A DNA stretch of 64,000 nt from Sabellastarte sp. h YS-2021 (Eukaryota; Annelida; Polychaeta; Sabellida; Sabellidae), in assembly GCA_964017235.1 (NCBI GenBank), contig OZ024936.1, positions 12,624,496 to 12,688,495 on the forward strand. The letters are read 5' to 3'. Made by a program: the position numbers and the translations under genes. Positions 9,515 to 24,438 of this stretch are shown in pieces. The notes beneath the pieces were generated by a model that did no database searches, was not told where the DNA came from, and saw only the letters and a list, made by a program, of their open reading frames with translations. The first letter of the stretch is position 1. Each line of letters starts with the position of its first letter.

Positions 9515-12039
9515 TTACCATGGAGTACGCCAATTTTGGTCGTTCCGAGGGACACCAATTTTTTTCCACCAATGGATAGAGTGGTCCAGTCTGAGTCTAT
9601 ACAATATAACAGGGTAGGGTCTAAAGACCTTAATTTCGTAGATATGAGCAGAAACAGTATTTCCCATTGATTTTAAATGGGGATTTCGTCGTACATGTGT
9701 AGATGCCTTACCATCGAGTACGCCAATTTTGGTCGTTCCGAGGGACACCAATTTTTTTCCACCAATGGATAGAGTGGTCCAGTCTGAGTCTATACAATAT
9801 AACAGGGTAGGGTCTAAAGACCTTAATTTCGTAGATATGAGCAGAAACAGTATTTCCCATTGATTTTAAATGGGGATTTCGTCATACATGTGTAGATGCC
9901 GTACGATCGAGTACGCCAATTTTGGTCATTCCGAGGGACACCAATTTTTTTCCACCAATGGATAGAGTGGTCCAGTCTGAGTCTATACAATATAACAGGG
10001 TAGGGTCTAAAGACCTTAATTTCGTAGATATGAGCAGAAACAGTATTTCCCATTGATTTTAAATGGGGATTTCGTCGTACATGTGTAGATGCCTTACCAT
10101 CGAGTACGCCAATTTTGGTCGTTCCGAGGGACACCAATTTTTTTCCACCAATGGATAGAGTGGTCCAGTCTGAGTCTATACAATATAACAGGGTAGGGTC
10201 TAAAGACCTTAATTTCGTAGATATGAGCAGAAACAGTATTTCCCATTGATTTTAAATGGGGATTTCGTCGTACATGTGTAGATGCCTTACCATCGAGTAC
10301 GCCAATTTTGGTCGTTCCGAGGGACACCAATTTTTTTCCACCAATGGAGAGACTGGTCCAGTCTGAGTCTATACAATATAACAGGGTAGGGTCTAAAGAC
10401 CTTAATTTCGTAGATATGAGCAGAAACAGTATTTCCCATTGATTTTAAATGGGGATTTCGTCATACATGTGTAGATGCCGTACGATCGAGTACGCCAATT
10501 TTGGTCGTTCCGAGGGACACCAATTTTTTTCCACCAATGGATAGAGTGGTCCAGTCTGAGTCTATACAATATAACAGGGTAGGGTCTAAAGACCTTAATT
10601 TCGTAGATATGAGCAGAAACAGTATTTCCCATTGATTTTAAATGGGGATTTTGCCATGCATATACACTAGTACAGGTGCCTTACCATCGAGTACGCCAAT
10701 TTTGGTCGTTCCGAGGGACACCAATTTTTTTCCACCAATGGATAGAGTGGTCCAGTCTGAGTCTATACAATATAACAGGGTAGGGTCTAAAGACCTTAAT
10801 TTCGTAGATATGAGCAGAAACAGTATTTCCCATTGATTTTAAATGGGGATTTCGTCATACATGTGTAGATGCCGTACGATCGAGTACGCCAATTTTGGTC
10901 ATTCCGGGGGACACCAATTTTTTTCCACCAATGGATAGAGTGGTCCAGTCTGAGTCTATACAATATAACAGGGTAGGGTCTAAAGACCTTAATTTCGTAG
11001 ATATGAGCAGAAACAGTATTTCCCATTGATTTTAAATGGGGATTTCGTCGTACATGTGTAGATGCCTTACCATCGAGTACGCCAATTTTGGTCGTTCCGA
11101 GGGACACCAATTTTTTTCCACCAATGGATAGAGTGGTCCAGTCTGAGTCTATACAATATAACAGGGTAGGGTCTAAAGACCTTAATTTCGTAGATATGAG
11201 CAGAAACAGTATTTCCCATTGATTTTAAATGGGGATTTCGTCGTACATGTGTAGATGCCTTACCATCGAGTACGCCAATTTTGGTCGTTCCGAGGGACAC
11301 CAATTTTTTTCCACCAATGGAGAGACTGGTCCAGTCTGAGTCTATACAATATAACAGGGTAGGGTCTAAAGACCTTAATTTCGTAGATATGAGCAGAAAC
11401 AGTATTTCCCATTGATTTTAAATGGGGATTTCGTCATACATGTGTAGATGCCGTACGATCGAGTACGCCAATTTTGGTCGTTCCGAGGGACACCAATTTT
11501 TTTCCACCAATGGATAGACTGGTCCAGTCTGAGTCTATACAATATAACAGGGTAGCGTCTAAAGACCTTAATTTCGTAGATATGAGCAGAAACAGTATTT
11601 CCCATTGATTTTAAATGGGGATTTCGTCGTACATGTGTAGATGCCTTACCATCGAGTACGCCAATTTTGGTCGTTCCGAGGGACACCAATTTTTTTCCAC
11701 CAATGGATAGAGTGGTCCAGTCTGAGTCTATACAATATAACAGGGTAGGGTCTAAAGACCTTAATTTCGTAGATATGAGCAGAAACAGTATTTCCCATTG
11801 ATTTTAAATGGGGATTTTGCCATGCATATACACTAGTACAGGTGCCTTACCATCGAGTACGCCAATTTTGGTCGTTCCGAGGGACACCAATTTTTTTCCA
11901 CCAATGGATAGAGTGGTCCAGTCTGAGTCTATACAATATAACAGGGTAGGGTCTAAAGACCTTAATTTCGTAGATATGAGCAGAAACAGTATTTCCCATT
12001 GATTTTAAATGGGGATTTCGTCGTACATGTGTAGATGCC
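9515..12039. repeat. Domain 3: 973-bp offset repeats
   Basis: Units 10094, 10287 and D10480 recur as 11067, 11260 and D11453, offset 973 bp (four short plus one long interval). The pair is confirmed by the shared rare change GGAGAGACTGG at 10349 and 11322. D9901 and D10874 repeat at the same offset. Long junctions precede 10681 and 11847. Private changes are near 10906 and 11557. Confidence 0.82.
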
Positions 12040-13398
12040 TTACCATCGAGTACGCCAATTTTGGTCGTTCCGAGGGACACCAATTTTTTTCCACCAATTG
12101 ATAGAGTGGTCCAGTCTGAGTCTATACAATATAACAGGGTAGGGTCTAAAGACCTTAATTTCGTAGATATGAGCAAAAACAGTATTTCCCATTGATTTTA
12201 AATGGGGATTTCGTCGTACATGTGTAGATGCCTTACCATCGAGTATGCCAATTTTGGTCGTTCCGAGGGACACCAATTTTTTTCCACCAATGGATAGACT
12301 GGTCCAGTCTGAGTCTATACAATATAACAGGGTAGGGTCTAAAGACCTTAATTTCGTAGATATGAGCAGAAACAGTATTTCCCATTGATTTTAAATGGGG
12401 ATTTTGTCGTACATGTGTAGATGCCTTACCATCGAGTACGCCAATTTTGGTCGTTCCGAGGGACACCAATTTTTTTCCACCAATTGATAGAGTGGTCCAG
12501 TCTGAGTCTATACAATATAACAGGGTAGGGTCTAAAGACCTTAATTTCGTAGATATGAGCAGAAACAGTATTTCCCATTGATTTTAAATGGGGATTTCGT
12601 CGTACATGTGTAGATGCCTTACCATCGAGTACGCCAATTTTGGTCGTTCCGAGGGATACCAATTTTTTTCCACCAATGGATAGACTGGTCCAGTCTGAGT
12701 CTATACAATATAACAGGGTAGGGTCTAAAGACCTTAATTTCGTAGATATGAGCAGAAACAGTATTTCCCATTGATTTTAAATGGGGATTTCGTCATACAT
12801 GTGTAGATGCCGTACGATCGAGTACGCCAATTTTGGTCGTTCCGAGGGACACCAATTTTTTTCCACCAATGGATAGAGTGGTCCAGTCTGAGTCTATACA
12901 ATATAACAGGGTAGGGTCTAAAGACCTTAATTTCGTAGATATGAGCAGAAACAGTATTTCCCATTGATTTTAAATGGGGATTTCGTCGTACATGTGTAGA
13001 TGCCTTACCATCGAGTACGCCAATTTTGGTCGTTCCGAGGGACACCAATTTTTTTCCACCAATGGATAGAGTGGTCCAGTCTGAGTCTATACAATATAAC
13101 AGGGTAGGGTCTAAAGACCTTAATTTCGTAGATATGAGCAGAAACAGTATTTCCCATTGATTTTAAATGGGGATTTTGCCATGCATATACACTAGTACAG
13201 GTGCCTTACCATCGAGTACGCCAATTTTGGTCGTTCCGAGGGACACCAATTTTTTTCCACCAATGGATAGAGTGGTCCAGTCTGAGTCTATACAATATAA
13301 CAGGGTAGGGTCTAAAGACCTTAATTTCGTAGATATGAGCAGAAACAGTATTTCCCATTGATTTTAAATGGGGATTTCGTCGTACATGTGTAGATGCC

Positions 13399-13591
13399 GT
13401 ACCATCGAGTACGCCAATTTTGGTCGTTCCGAGGGACACCAATTTTTTTCCACCAATTGATAGAGTGGTCCAGTCTGAGTCTATACAATATAACAGGGTA
13501 GGGTCTAAAGACCTTAATTTCGTAGATATGAGCAAAAACAGTATTTCCCATTGATTTTAAATGGGGATTTCGTCGTACATGTGTAGATGCC
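13399..13591 (+). repeat. Type E monomer (GTACCATCG start)
   Basis: The unit starts GTACCATCG, intermediate between the standard TTACCATCG and the D start GTACGATCG, and carries C-type internal states (TTGATAG, most with GCAAAAAC). Copies start at 13399, 16889, 19028, 20580, 22719, 24271, 25043, 27182, 28348 and 31444. None is seen outside 13-32 kb, so it marks that domain. Confidence 0.9.
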
Positions 13592-14950
13592 TTACCATCG
13601 AGTACGCCAATTTTGGTCGTTCCGAGGGACACCAATTTTTTTCCACCAATGGATAGACTGGTCCAGTCTGAGTCTATACAATATAACAGGGTAGGGTCTA
13701 AAGACCTTAATTTCGTAGATATGAGCAGAAACAGTATTTCCCATTGATTTTAAATGGGGATTTTGTCGTACATGTGTAGATGCCTTACCATCCAGTACGC
13801 CAATTTTGGTCGTTCCGAGGGACACCAATTTTTTTCCACCAATTGATAGAGTGGTCCAGTCTGAGTCTATACAATATAACAGGGTAGGGTCTAAAGACCT
13901 TAATTTCGTAGATATGAGCAAAAACAGTATTTCCCATTGATTTTAAATGGGGATTTTGTCGTACATGTGTAGATGCCTTACCATCGAGTACGCCAATTTT
14001 GGTCGTTCCGAGGGACACCAATTTTTTTCCACCAATTGATAGAGTGGTCCAGTCTGAGTCTATACAATATAACAGGGTAGGGTCTAAAGACCTTAATTTC
14101 GTAGATATGAGCAAAAACAGTATTTCCCATTGATTTTAAATGGGGATTTTGCCATGCATATACACTAGTACAGGTGCCTTACCATCGAGTACGCCAATTT
14201 TGGTCGTTCCGAGGGACACCAATTTTTTTCCACCAATGGATAGAGTGGTCCAGTCTGAGTCTATACAATATAACAGGGTAGGGTCTAAAGACCTTAATTT
14301 CGTAGATATGAGCAGAAACAGTATTTCCCATTGATTTTAAATGGGGATTTCGTCATACATGTGTAGATGCCGTACGATCGAGTACGCCAATTTTGGTCAT
14401 TCCGAGGGACACCAATTTTTTTCCACCAATGGATAGAGTGGTCCAGTCTGAGTCTATACAATATAACAGGGTAGGGTCTAAAGACCTTAATTTCGTAGAT
14501 ATGAGCAGAAACAGTATTTCCCATTGATTTTAAATGGGGATTTCGTCGTACATGTGTAGATGCCTTACCATCGAGTACGCCAATTTTGGTCGTTCCGAGG
14601 GACACCAATTTTTTTCCACCAATGGATAGAGTGGTCCAGTCTGAGTCTATACAATATAACAGGGTAGGGTCTAAAGACCTTAATTTCGTAGATATGAGCA
14701 GAAACAGTATTTCCTATTGATTTTAAATGGGGATTTCGTCGTACATGTGTAGATGCCTTACCATCGAGTACGCCAATTTTGGTCGTTCCGAGGGACACCA
14801 ATTTTTTTCCACCAATGGATAGACTGGTCCAGTCTGAGTCTATACAATATAACAGGGTAGGGTCTAAAGACCTTAATTTCGTAGATATGAGCAGAAACAG
14901 TATTTCCCATTGATTTTAAATGGGGATTTCGTCATACATGTGTAGATGCC

Positions 14951-15143
14951 GTACGATCGAGGACGCCAATTTTGGTCGTTCCGAGGGACACCAATTTTTT
15001 TCCACCAATGGATAGAGTGGTCCAGTCTGAGTCTATACAATATAACAGGGTAGGGTCTAAAGACCTTAATTTCGTAGATATGAGCAGAAACAGTATTTCC
15101 CATTGATTTTAAATGGGGATTTCGTCGTACATGTGTAGATGCC
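14951..15143 (+). repeat. Type D' monomer (GATCGAGGACG)
   Basis: A D unit with a further change, GAGTACG to GAGGACG. Copies start at 14951, 18441, 21939 and 29900. A recombinant form with a GTCGTAC box and GGTCATTCC is at 33575 and 37475. It is a useful marker of the 3.5-kb duplications in the 14-30 kb region and of the 32-40 kb HOR pair. Confidence 0.92.
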
Positions 15144-17668
15144 TTACCATCGAGTACGCCAATTTTGGTCGTTCCGAGGGACACCAATTTTTTTCCACCA
15201 ATTGATAGAGTGGTCCAGTCTGAGTCTATACAATATAACAGGGTAGGGTCTAAAGACCTTAATTTCGTAGATATGAGCAAAAACAGTATTTCCCATTGAT
15301 TTTAAATGGGGATTTCGTCGTACATGTGTAGATGCCTTACCATCGAGTATGCCAATTTTGGTCGTTCCGAGGGACACCAATTTTTTTCCACCAATGGATA
15401 GACTGGTCCAGTCTGAGTCTATACAATATAACAGGGTAGGGTCTAAAGACCTTAATTTCGTAGATATGAGCAGAAACAGTATTTCCCATTGATTTTAAAT
15501 GGGGATTTTGTCGTACATGTGTAGATGCCTTACCATCGAGTACGCCAATTTTGGTCGTTCCGAGGGACACCAATTTTTTTCCACCAATTGATAGAGTGGT
15601 CCAGTCTGAGTCTATACAATATAACAGGGTAGGGTCTAAAGACCTTAATTTCGTAGATATGAGCAGAAACAGTATTTCCCATTGATTTTAAATGGGGATT
15701 TCGTCGTACATGTGTAGATGCCTTACCATCGAGTACGCCAATTTTGGTCGTTCCGAGGGACACCAATTTTTTTCCACCAATGGATAGACTGGTCCAGTCT
15801 GAGTCTATACAATATAACAGGGTAGGGTCTAAAGACCTTAATTTCGTAGATATGAGCAGAAACAGTATTTCCCATTGATTTTAAATGGGGATTTCGTCAT
15901 ACATGTGTAGATGCCGTACGATCGAGTACGCCAATTTTGGTCGTTCCGAGGGACACCAATTTTTTTCCACCAATGGATAGAGTGGTCCAGTCTGAGTCTA
16001 TACAATATAACAGGGTAGGGTCTAAAGACCTTAATTTCGTAGATATGACCAAAAACAGTATTTCCCATTGATTTTAAATGGGGATTTCGTCGTACATGTG
16101 TAGATGCCTTACCATCGAGTACGCCAATTTTGGTCGTTCCGAGGGACACCAATTTTTTTCCACCAATGGATAGAGTGGTCCAGTCTGAGTCTATACAATA
16201 TAACAGGGTAGGGTCTAAAGACCTTAATTTCGTAGATATGAGCAGAAACAGTATTTCCCATTGATTTTAAATGGGGATTTTGCCATGCATATACACTAGT
16301 ACAGGTGCCTTACCATCGAGTACGCCAATTTTGGTCGTTCCGAGGGACACCAATTTTTTTCCACCAATGGATAGAGTGGTCCAGTCTGAGTCTATACAAT
16401 ATAACAGGGTAGGGTCTAAAGACCTTAATTTCGTAGATATGAGCAGAAACAGTATTTCCCATTGATTTTAAATGGGGATTTTGTCGTACATGTGTAGATG
16501 CCTTACCATCGAGTACGCCAATTTTGGTCGTTCCGAGGGACACCAATTTTTTTCCACCAATGGATAGAGTGGTCCAGTCTGAGTCTATACAATATAACAG
16601 GGTAGGGTCTAAAGACCTTAATTTCGTAGATATGAGCAGAAACAGTATTTCCCATTGATTTTAAATGGGGATTTCGTCGTACATGTGTAGATGCCTTACC
16701 ATCGAGTACGCCAATTTTGGTCGTTCCGAGGGACACCAATTTTTTTCCACCAATGGATAGAGTGGTCCAGTCTGAGTCTATACAATATAACAGGGTAGGG
16801 TCTAAAGACCTTAATTTCGTAGATATGAGCAGAAACAGTATTTCCCATTGATTTTAAATGGGGATTTTGTCGTACATGTGTAGATGCCGTACCATCGAGT
16901 ACGCCAATTTTGGTCGTTCCGAGGGACACCAATTTTTTTCCACCAATTGATAGAGTGGTCCAGTCTGAGTCTATACAATATAACAGGGTAGGGTCTAAAG
17001 ACCTTAATTTCGTAGATATGAGCAAAAACAGTATTTCCCATTGATTTTAAATGGGGATTTCGTCGTACATGTGTAGATGCCTTACCATCGAGTACGCCAA
17101 TTTTGGTCGTTCCGAGGGACACCAATTTTTTTCCACCAATGGATAGACTGGTCCAGTCTGAGTCTATACAATATAACAGGGTAGGGTCTAAAGACCTTAA
17201 TTTCGTAGATATGAGCAGAAACAGTATTTCCCATTGATTTTAAATGGGGATTTTGTCGTACATGTGTAGATGCCTTACCATCCAGTACGCCAATTTTGGT
17301 CGTTCCGAGGGACACCAATTTTTTTCCACCAATTGATAGAGTGGTCCAGTCTGAGTCTATACAATATAACAGGGTAGGGTCTAAAGACCTTAATTTCGTA
17401 GATATGAGCAAAAACAGTATTTCCCATTGATTTTAAATGGGGATTTTGTCGTACATGTGTAGATGCCTTACCATCGAGTACGCCAATTTTGGTCGTTCCG
17501 AGGGACACCAATTTTTTTCCACCAATTGATAGAGTGGTCCAGTCTGAGTCTATACAATATAACAGGGTAGGGTCTAAAGACCTTAATTTCGTAGATATGA
17601 GCAAAAACAGTATTTCCCATTGATTTTAAATGGGGATTTTGCCATGCATATACACTAGTACAGGTGCC

Positions 17669-20600
17669 TTACCATCGAGTACGCCAATTTTGGTCGTTCC
17701 GAGGGACACCAATTTTTTTCCACCAATGGATAGAGTGGTCCAGTCTGAGTCTATACAATATAACAGGGTAGGGTCTAAAGACCTTAATTTCGTAGATATG
17801 AGCAGAAACAGTATTTCCCATTGATTTTAAATGGGGATTTCGTCATACATGTGTAGATGCCGTACGATCGAGTACGCCAATTTTGGTCATTCCGAGGGAC
17901 ACCAATTTTTTTCCACCAATGGATAGAGTGGTCCAGTCTGAGTCTATACAATATAACAGGGTAGGGTCTAAAGACCTTAATTTCGTAGATATGAGCAGAA
18001 ACAGTATTTCCCATTGATTTTAAATGGGGATTTCGTCGTACATGTGTAGATGCCTTACCATCGAGTACGCCAATTTTGGTCGTTCCGAGGGACACCAATT
18101 TTTTTCCACCAATGGATAGAGTGGTCCAGTCTGAGTCTATACAATATAACAGGGTAGGGTCTAAAGACCTTAATTTCGTAGATATGAGCAGAAACAGTAT
18201 TTCCCATTGATTTTAAATGGGGATTTCGTCGTACATGTGTAGATGCCTTACCATCGAGTACGCCAATTTTGGTCGTTCCGAGGGACACCAATTTTTTTCC
18301 ACCAATGGATAGACTGGTCCAGTCTGAGTCTATACAATATAACAGGGTAGGGTCTAAAGACCTTAATTTCGTAGATATGAGCAGAAACAGTATTTCCCAT
18401 TGATTTTAAATGGGGATTTCGTCATACATGTGTAGATGCCGTACGATCGAGGACGCCAATTTTGGTCGTTCCGAGGGACACCAATTTTTTTCCACCAATG
18501 GATAGAGTGGTCCAGTCTGAGTCTATACAATATAACAGGGTAGGGTCTAAAGACCTTAATTTCGTAGATATGAGCAGAAACAGTATTTCCCATTGATTTT
18601 AAATGGGGATTTCGTCGTACATGTGTAGATGCCTTACCATCGAGTACGCCAATTTTGGTCGTTCCGAGGGACACCAATTTTTTTCCACCAATGGATAGAG
18701 TGGTCCAGTCTGAGTCTATACAATATAACAGGGTAGGGTCTAAAGACCTTAATTTCGTAGATATGAGCAGAAACAGTATTTCCCATTGATTTTAAATGGG
18801 GATTTTGCCATGCATATACACTAGTACAGGTGCCTTACCATCGAGTACGCCAATTTTGGTCGTTCCGAGGGACACCAATTTTTTTCCACCAATGGATAGA
18901 GTGGTCCAGTCTGAGTCTATACAATATAACAGGGTAGGGTCTAAAGACCTTAATTTCGTAGATATGAGCAGAAACAGTATTTCCCATTGATTTTAAATGG
19001 GGATTTTGTCGTACATGTGTAGATGCCGTACCATCGAGTACGCCAATTTTGGTCGTTCCGAGGGACACCAATTTTTTTCCACCAATTGATAGAGTGGTCC
19101 AGTCTGAGTCTATACAATATAACAGGGTAGGGTCTAAAGACCTTAATTTCGTAGATATGAGCAAAAACAGTATTTCCCATTGATTTTAAATGGGGATTTC
19201 GTCGTACATGTGTAGATGCCTTACCATCGAGTACGCCAATTTTGGTCGTTCCGAGGGACACCAATTTTTTTCCACCAATGGATAGACTGGTCCAGTCTGA
19301 GTCTATACAATATAACAGGGTAGGGTCTAAAGACCTTAATTTCGTAGATATGAGCAGAAACAGTATTTCCCATTGATTTTAAATGGGGATTTTGTCGTAC
19401 ATGTGTAGATGCCTTACCATCCAGTACGCCAATTTTGGTCGTTCCGAGGGACACCAATTTTTTTCCACCAATTGATAGAGTGGTCCAGTCTGAGTCTATA
19501 CAATATAACAGGGTAGGGTCTAAAGACCTTAATTTCGTAGATATGAGCAAAAACAGTATTTCCCATTGATTTTAAATGGGGATTTTGTCGTACATGTGTA
19601 GATGCCTTACCATCGAGTACGCCAATTTTGGTCGTTCCGAGGGACACCAATTTTTTTCCACCAATTGATAGAGTGGTCCAGTCTGAGTCTATACAATATA
19701 ACAGGGTAGGGTCTAAAGACCTTAATTTCGTAGATATGAGCAAAAACAGTATTTCCCATTGATTTTAAATGGGGATTTTGCCATGCATATACACTAGTAC
19801 AGGTGCCTTACCATCGAGTACGCCAATTTTGGTCGTTCCGAGGGACACCAATTTTTTTCCACCAATGGATAGAGTGGTCCAGTCTGAGTCTATACAATAT
19901 AACAGGGTAGGGTCTAAAGACCTTAATTTCGTAGATATGAGCAGAAACAGTATTTCACATTGATTTTAAATGGGGATTTCGTCATACATGTGTAGATGCC
20001 GTACGATCGAGTACGCCAATTTTGGTCATTCCGAGGGACACCAATTTTTTTCCACCAATGGATAGAGTGGTCCAGTCTGAGTCTATACAATATAACAGGG
20101 TAGGGTCTAAAGACCTTAATTTCGTAGATATGAGCAGAAACAGTATTTCCCATTGATTTTAAATGGGGATTTCGTCGTACATGTGTAGATGCCTTACCAT
20201 CGAGTACGCCAATTTTGGTCGTTCCGAGGGACACCAATTTTTTTCCACCAATGGATAGAGTGGTCCAGTCTGAGTCTATACAATATAACAGGGTAGGGTC
20301 TAAAGACCTTAATTTCGTAGATATGAGCAGAAACAGTATTTCCCATTGATTTTAAATGGGGATTTCGTCGTACATGTGTAGATGCCTTACCATCGAGTAC
20401 GCCAATTTTGGTCGTTCCGAGGGACACCAATTTTTTTCCACCAATGGATAGAGTGGTCCAGTCTGAGTCTATACAATATAACAGGGTAGGGTCTAAAGAC
20501 CTTAATTTCGTAGATATGAGCAGAAACAGTATTTCCCATTGATTTTAAATGGGGATTTTGTCGTACATGTGTAGATGCCGTACCATCGAGTACGCCAATT

Positions 20601-23600
20601 TTGGTCGTTCCGAGGGACACCAATTTTTTTCCACCAATTGATAGAGTGGTCCAGTCTGAGTCTATACAATATAACAGGGTAGGGTCTAAAGACCTTAATT
20701 TCGTAGATATGAGCAGAAACAGTATTTCCCATTGATTTTAAATGGGGATTTCGTCGTACATGTGTAGATGCCTTACCATCGAGTACGCCAATTTTGGTCG
20801 TTCCGAGGGACACCAATTTTTTTCCACCAATTGATAGAGTGGTCCAGTCTGAGTCTATACAATATAACAGGGTAGGGTCTAAAGACCTTAATTTCATAGA
20901 TATGAGCAAAAACAGTATTTCCCATTGATTTTAAATGGGGATTTTGTCGTACATGTGTAGATGCCTTACCATCGAGTACGCCAATTTTGGTCGTTCCGAG
21001 GGACACCAATTTTTTTCCACCAATTGATAGAGTGGTCCAGTCTGAGTCTATACAATATAACAGGGTAGGGTCTAAAGACCTTAATTTCGTAGATATGAGC
21101 AAAAACAGTATTTCCCATTGATTTTAAATGGGGATTTTGCCATGCATATACACTAGTACAGGTGCCTTACCATCGAGTACGCCAATTTTGGTCGTTCCGA
21201 GGGACACCAATTTTTTTCCACCAATGGATAGAGTGGTCCAGTCTGAGTCTATACAATATAACAGGGTAGGGTCTAAAGACCTTAATTTCGTAGATATGAG
21301 CAGAAACAGTATTTCCCATTGATTTTAAATGGGGATTTCGTCATACATGTGTAGATGCCGTACGATCGAGTACGCCAATTTTGGTCATTCCGAGGGACAC
21401 CAATTTTTTTCCACCAATGGATAGAGTGGTCCAGTCTGAGTCTATACAATATAACAGGGTAGGGTCTAAAGACCTTAATTTCGTAGATATGAGCAGAAAC
21501 AGTATTTCCCATTGATTTTAAATGGGGATTTCGTCGTACATGTGTAGATGCCTTACCATCGAGTACGCCAATTTTGGTCGTTCCGAGGGACACCAATTTT
21601 TTTCCACCAATGGATAGAGTGGTCCAGTCTGAGTCTATACAATATAACAGGGTAGGGTCTAAAGACCTTAATTTCGTAGATATGAGCAGAAACAGTATTT
21701 CCCATTGATTTTAAATGGGGATTTCGTCGTACATGTGTAGATGCCTTACCATCGAGTACGCCAATTTTGGTCGTTCCGAGGGACACCAATTTTTTTCCAC
21801 CAATGGATAGACTGGTCCAGTCTGAGTCTATACAATATAACAGGGTAGGGTCTAAAGACCTTAATTTCGTAGATATGAGCAGAAACAGTATTTCCCATTG
21901 ATTTTAAATGGGGATTTCGTCATACATGTGTAGATGCCGTACGATCGAGGACGCCAATTTTGGTCGTTCCGAGGGACACCAATTTTTTTCCACCAATGGA
22001 TAGAGTGGTCCAGTCTGAGTCTATACAATATAACAGGGTAGGGTCTAAAGACCTTAATTTCGTAGATATGAGCAGAAACAGTATTTCCCATTGATTTTAA
22101 ATGGGGATTTCGTCGTACATGTGTAGATGCCTTACCATCGAGTACGCCAATTTTGGTCGTTCCGAGGGACACCAATTTTTTTCCACCAATGGATAGAGTG
22201 GTCCAGTCTGAGTCTATACAATATAACAGGGTAGGGTCTAAAGACCTTAATTTCGTAGATATGAGCAGAAACAGTATTTCCCATTGATTTTAAATGGGGA
22301 TTTTGCCATGCATATACACTAGTACAGGTGCCTTACCATCGAGTACGCCAATTTTGGTCGTTCCGAGGGACACCAATTTTTTTCCACCAATGGATAGAGT
22401 GGTCCAGTCTGAGTCTATACAATATAACAGGGTAGGGTCTAAAGACCTTAATTTCGTAGATATGAGCAGAAACAGTATTTCCCATTGATTTTAAATGGGG
22501 ATTTCGTCGTACATGTGTAGATGCCTTACCATCGAGTACGCCAATTTTGGTCGTTCCGAGGGACACCAATTTTTTTCCACCAATGGATAGAGTGGTCCAG
22601 TCTGAGTCTATACAATATAACAGGGTAGGGTCTAAAGACCTTAATTTCGTAGATATGAGCAGAAACAGTATTTCCCATTGATTTTAAATGGGGATTTTGT
22701 CGTACATGTGTAGATGCCGTACCATCGAGTACGCCAATTTTGGTCGTTCCGAGGGACACCAATTTTTTTCCACCAATTGATAGAGTGGTCCAGTCTGAGT
22801 CTATACAATATAACAGGGTAGGGTCTAAAGACCTTAATTTCGTAGATATGAGCAAAAACAGTATTTCCCATTGATTTTAAATGGGGATTTCGTCGTACAT
22901 GTGTAGATGCCTTACCATCGAGTACGCCAATTTTGGTCGTTCCGAGGGACACCAATTTTTTTCCACCAATGGATAGACTGGTCCAGTCTGAGTCTATACA
23001 ATATAACAGGGTAGGGTCTAAAGACCTTAATTTCGTAGATATGAGCAGAAACAGTATTTCCCATTGATTTTAAATGGGGATTTTGTCGTACATGTGTAGA
23101 TGCCTTACCATCCAGTACGCCAATTTTGGTCGTTCCGAGGGACACCAATTTTTTTCCACCAATTGATAGAGTGGTCCAGTCTGAGTCTATACAATATAAC
23201 AGGGTAGGGTCTAAAGACCTTAATTTCGTAGATATGAGCAAAAACAGTATTTCCCATTGATTTTAAATGGGGATTTTGTCGTACATGTGTAGATGCCTTA
23301 CCATCGAGTACGCCAATTTTGGTCGTTCCGAGGGACACCAATTTTTTTCCACCAATTGATAGAGTGGTCCAGTCTGAGTCTATACAATATAACAGGGTAG
23401 GGTCTAAAGACCTTAATTTCGTAGATATGAGCAAAAACAGTATTTCCCATTGATTTTAAATGGGGATTTTGCCATGCATATACACTAGTACAGGTGCCTT
23501 ACCATCGAGTACGCCAATTTTGGTCGTTCCGAGGGACACCAATTTTTTTCCACCAATGGATAGAGTGGTCCAGTCTGAGTCTATACAATATAACAGGGTA

Positions 23601-24438
23601 GGGTCTAAAGACCTTAATTTCGTAGATATGAGCAGAAACAGTATTTCACATTGATTTTAAATGGGGATTTCGTCATACATGTGTAGATGCCGTACGATCG
23701 AGTACGCCAATTTTGGTCATTCCGAGGGACACCAATTTTTTTCCACCAATGGATAGAGTGGTCCAGTCTGAGTCTATACAATATAACAGGGTAGGGTCTA
23801 AAGACCTTAATTTCGTAGATATGAGCAGAAACAGTATTTCCCATTGATTTTAAATGGGGATTTCGTCGTACATGTGTAGATGCCTTACCATCGAGTACGC
23901 CAATTTTGGTCGTTCCGAGGGACACCAATTTTTTTCCACCAATGGATAGAGTGGTCCAGTCTGAGTCTATACAATATAACAGGGTAGGGTCTAAAGACCT
24001 TAATTTCGTAGATATGAGCAGAAACAGTATTTCCCATTGATTTTAAATGGGGATTTCGTCGTACATGTGTAGATGCCTTACCATCGAGTACGCCAATTTT
24101 GGTCGTTCCGAGGGACACCAATTTTTTTCCACCAATGGATAGAGTGGTCCAGTCTGAGTCTATACAATATAACAGGGTAGGGTCTAAAGACCTTAATTTC
24201 GTAGATATGAGCAGAAACAGTATTTCCCATTGATTTTAAATGGGGATTTTGTCGTACATGTGTAGATGCCGTACCATCGAGTACGCCAATTTTGGTCGTT
24301 CCGAGGGACACCAATTTTTTTCCACCAATTGATAGAGTGGTCCAGTCTGAGTCTATACAATATAACAGGGTAGGGTCTAAAGACCTTAATTTCGTAGATA
24401 TGAGCAGAAACAGTATTTCCCATTGATTTTAAATGGGG
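17669..24438. repeat. Domain 5: 3,498/3,691-bp offset duplication
   Basis: Units L17669 to L18835 recur as L21167 to L22333 (offset 3,498 bp). From E19028 on, the offset becomes 3,691 bp because unit 22526 is extra. 19028-20747 then matches 22719-24438. A private TTTCACATTG (for TTTCCCATTG) near 19955 and 23646 is found only in these two places and confirms the duplication. Confidence 0.88.

Larger units (their letters stand above)
12040..18633. repeat. Domain 4: 3,104- and 3,490-bp offset duplications
   Basis: 12040-13377 matches 15144-16481 at an offset of 3,104 bp, confirmed by the shared GAGTATGCC of units 12233 and 15337. Immediately after, 13399-15143 matches 16889-18633 at 3,490 bp, confirmed by shared ATCCAGTACG units (13785, 17275) and D' units. 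The offset change equals two extra 193-bp units (16503, 16696), so one copy gained or lost two monomers. Confidence 0.87.
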
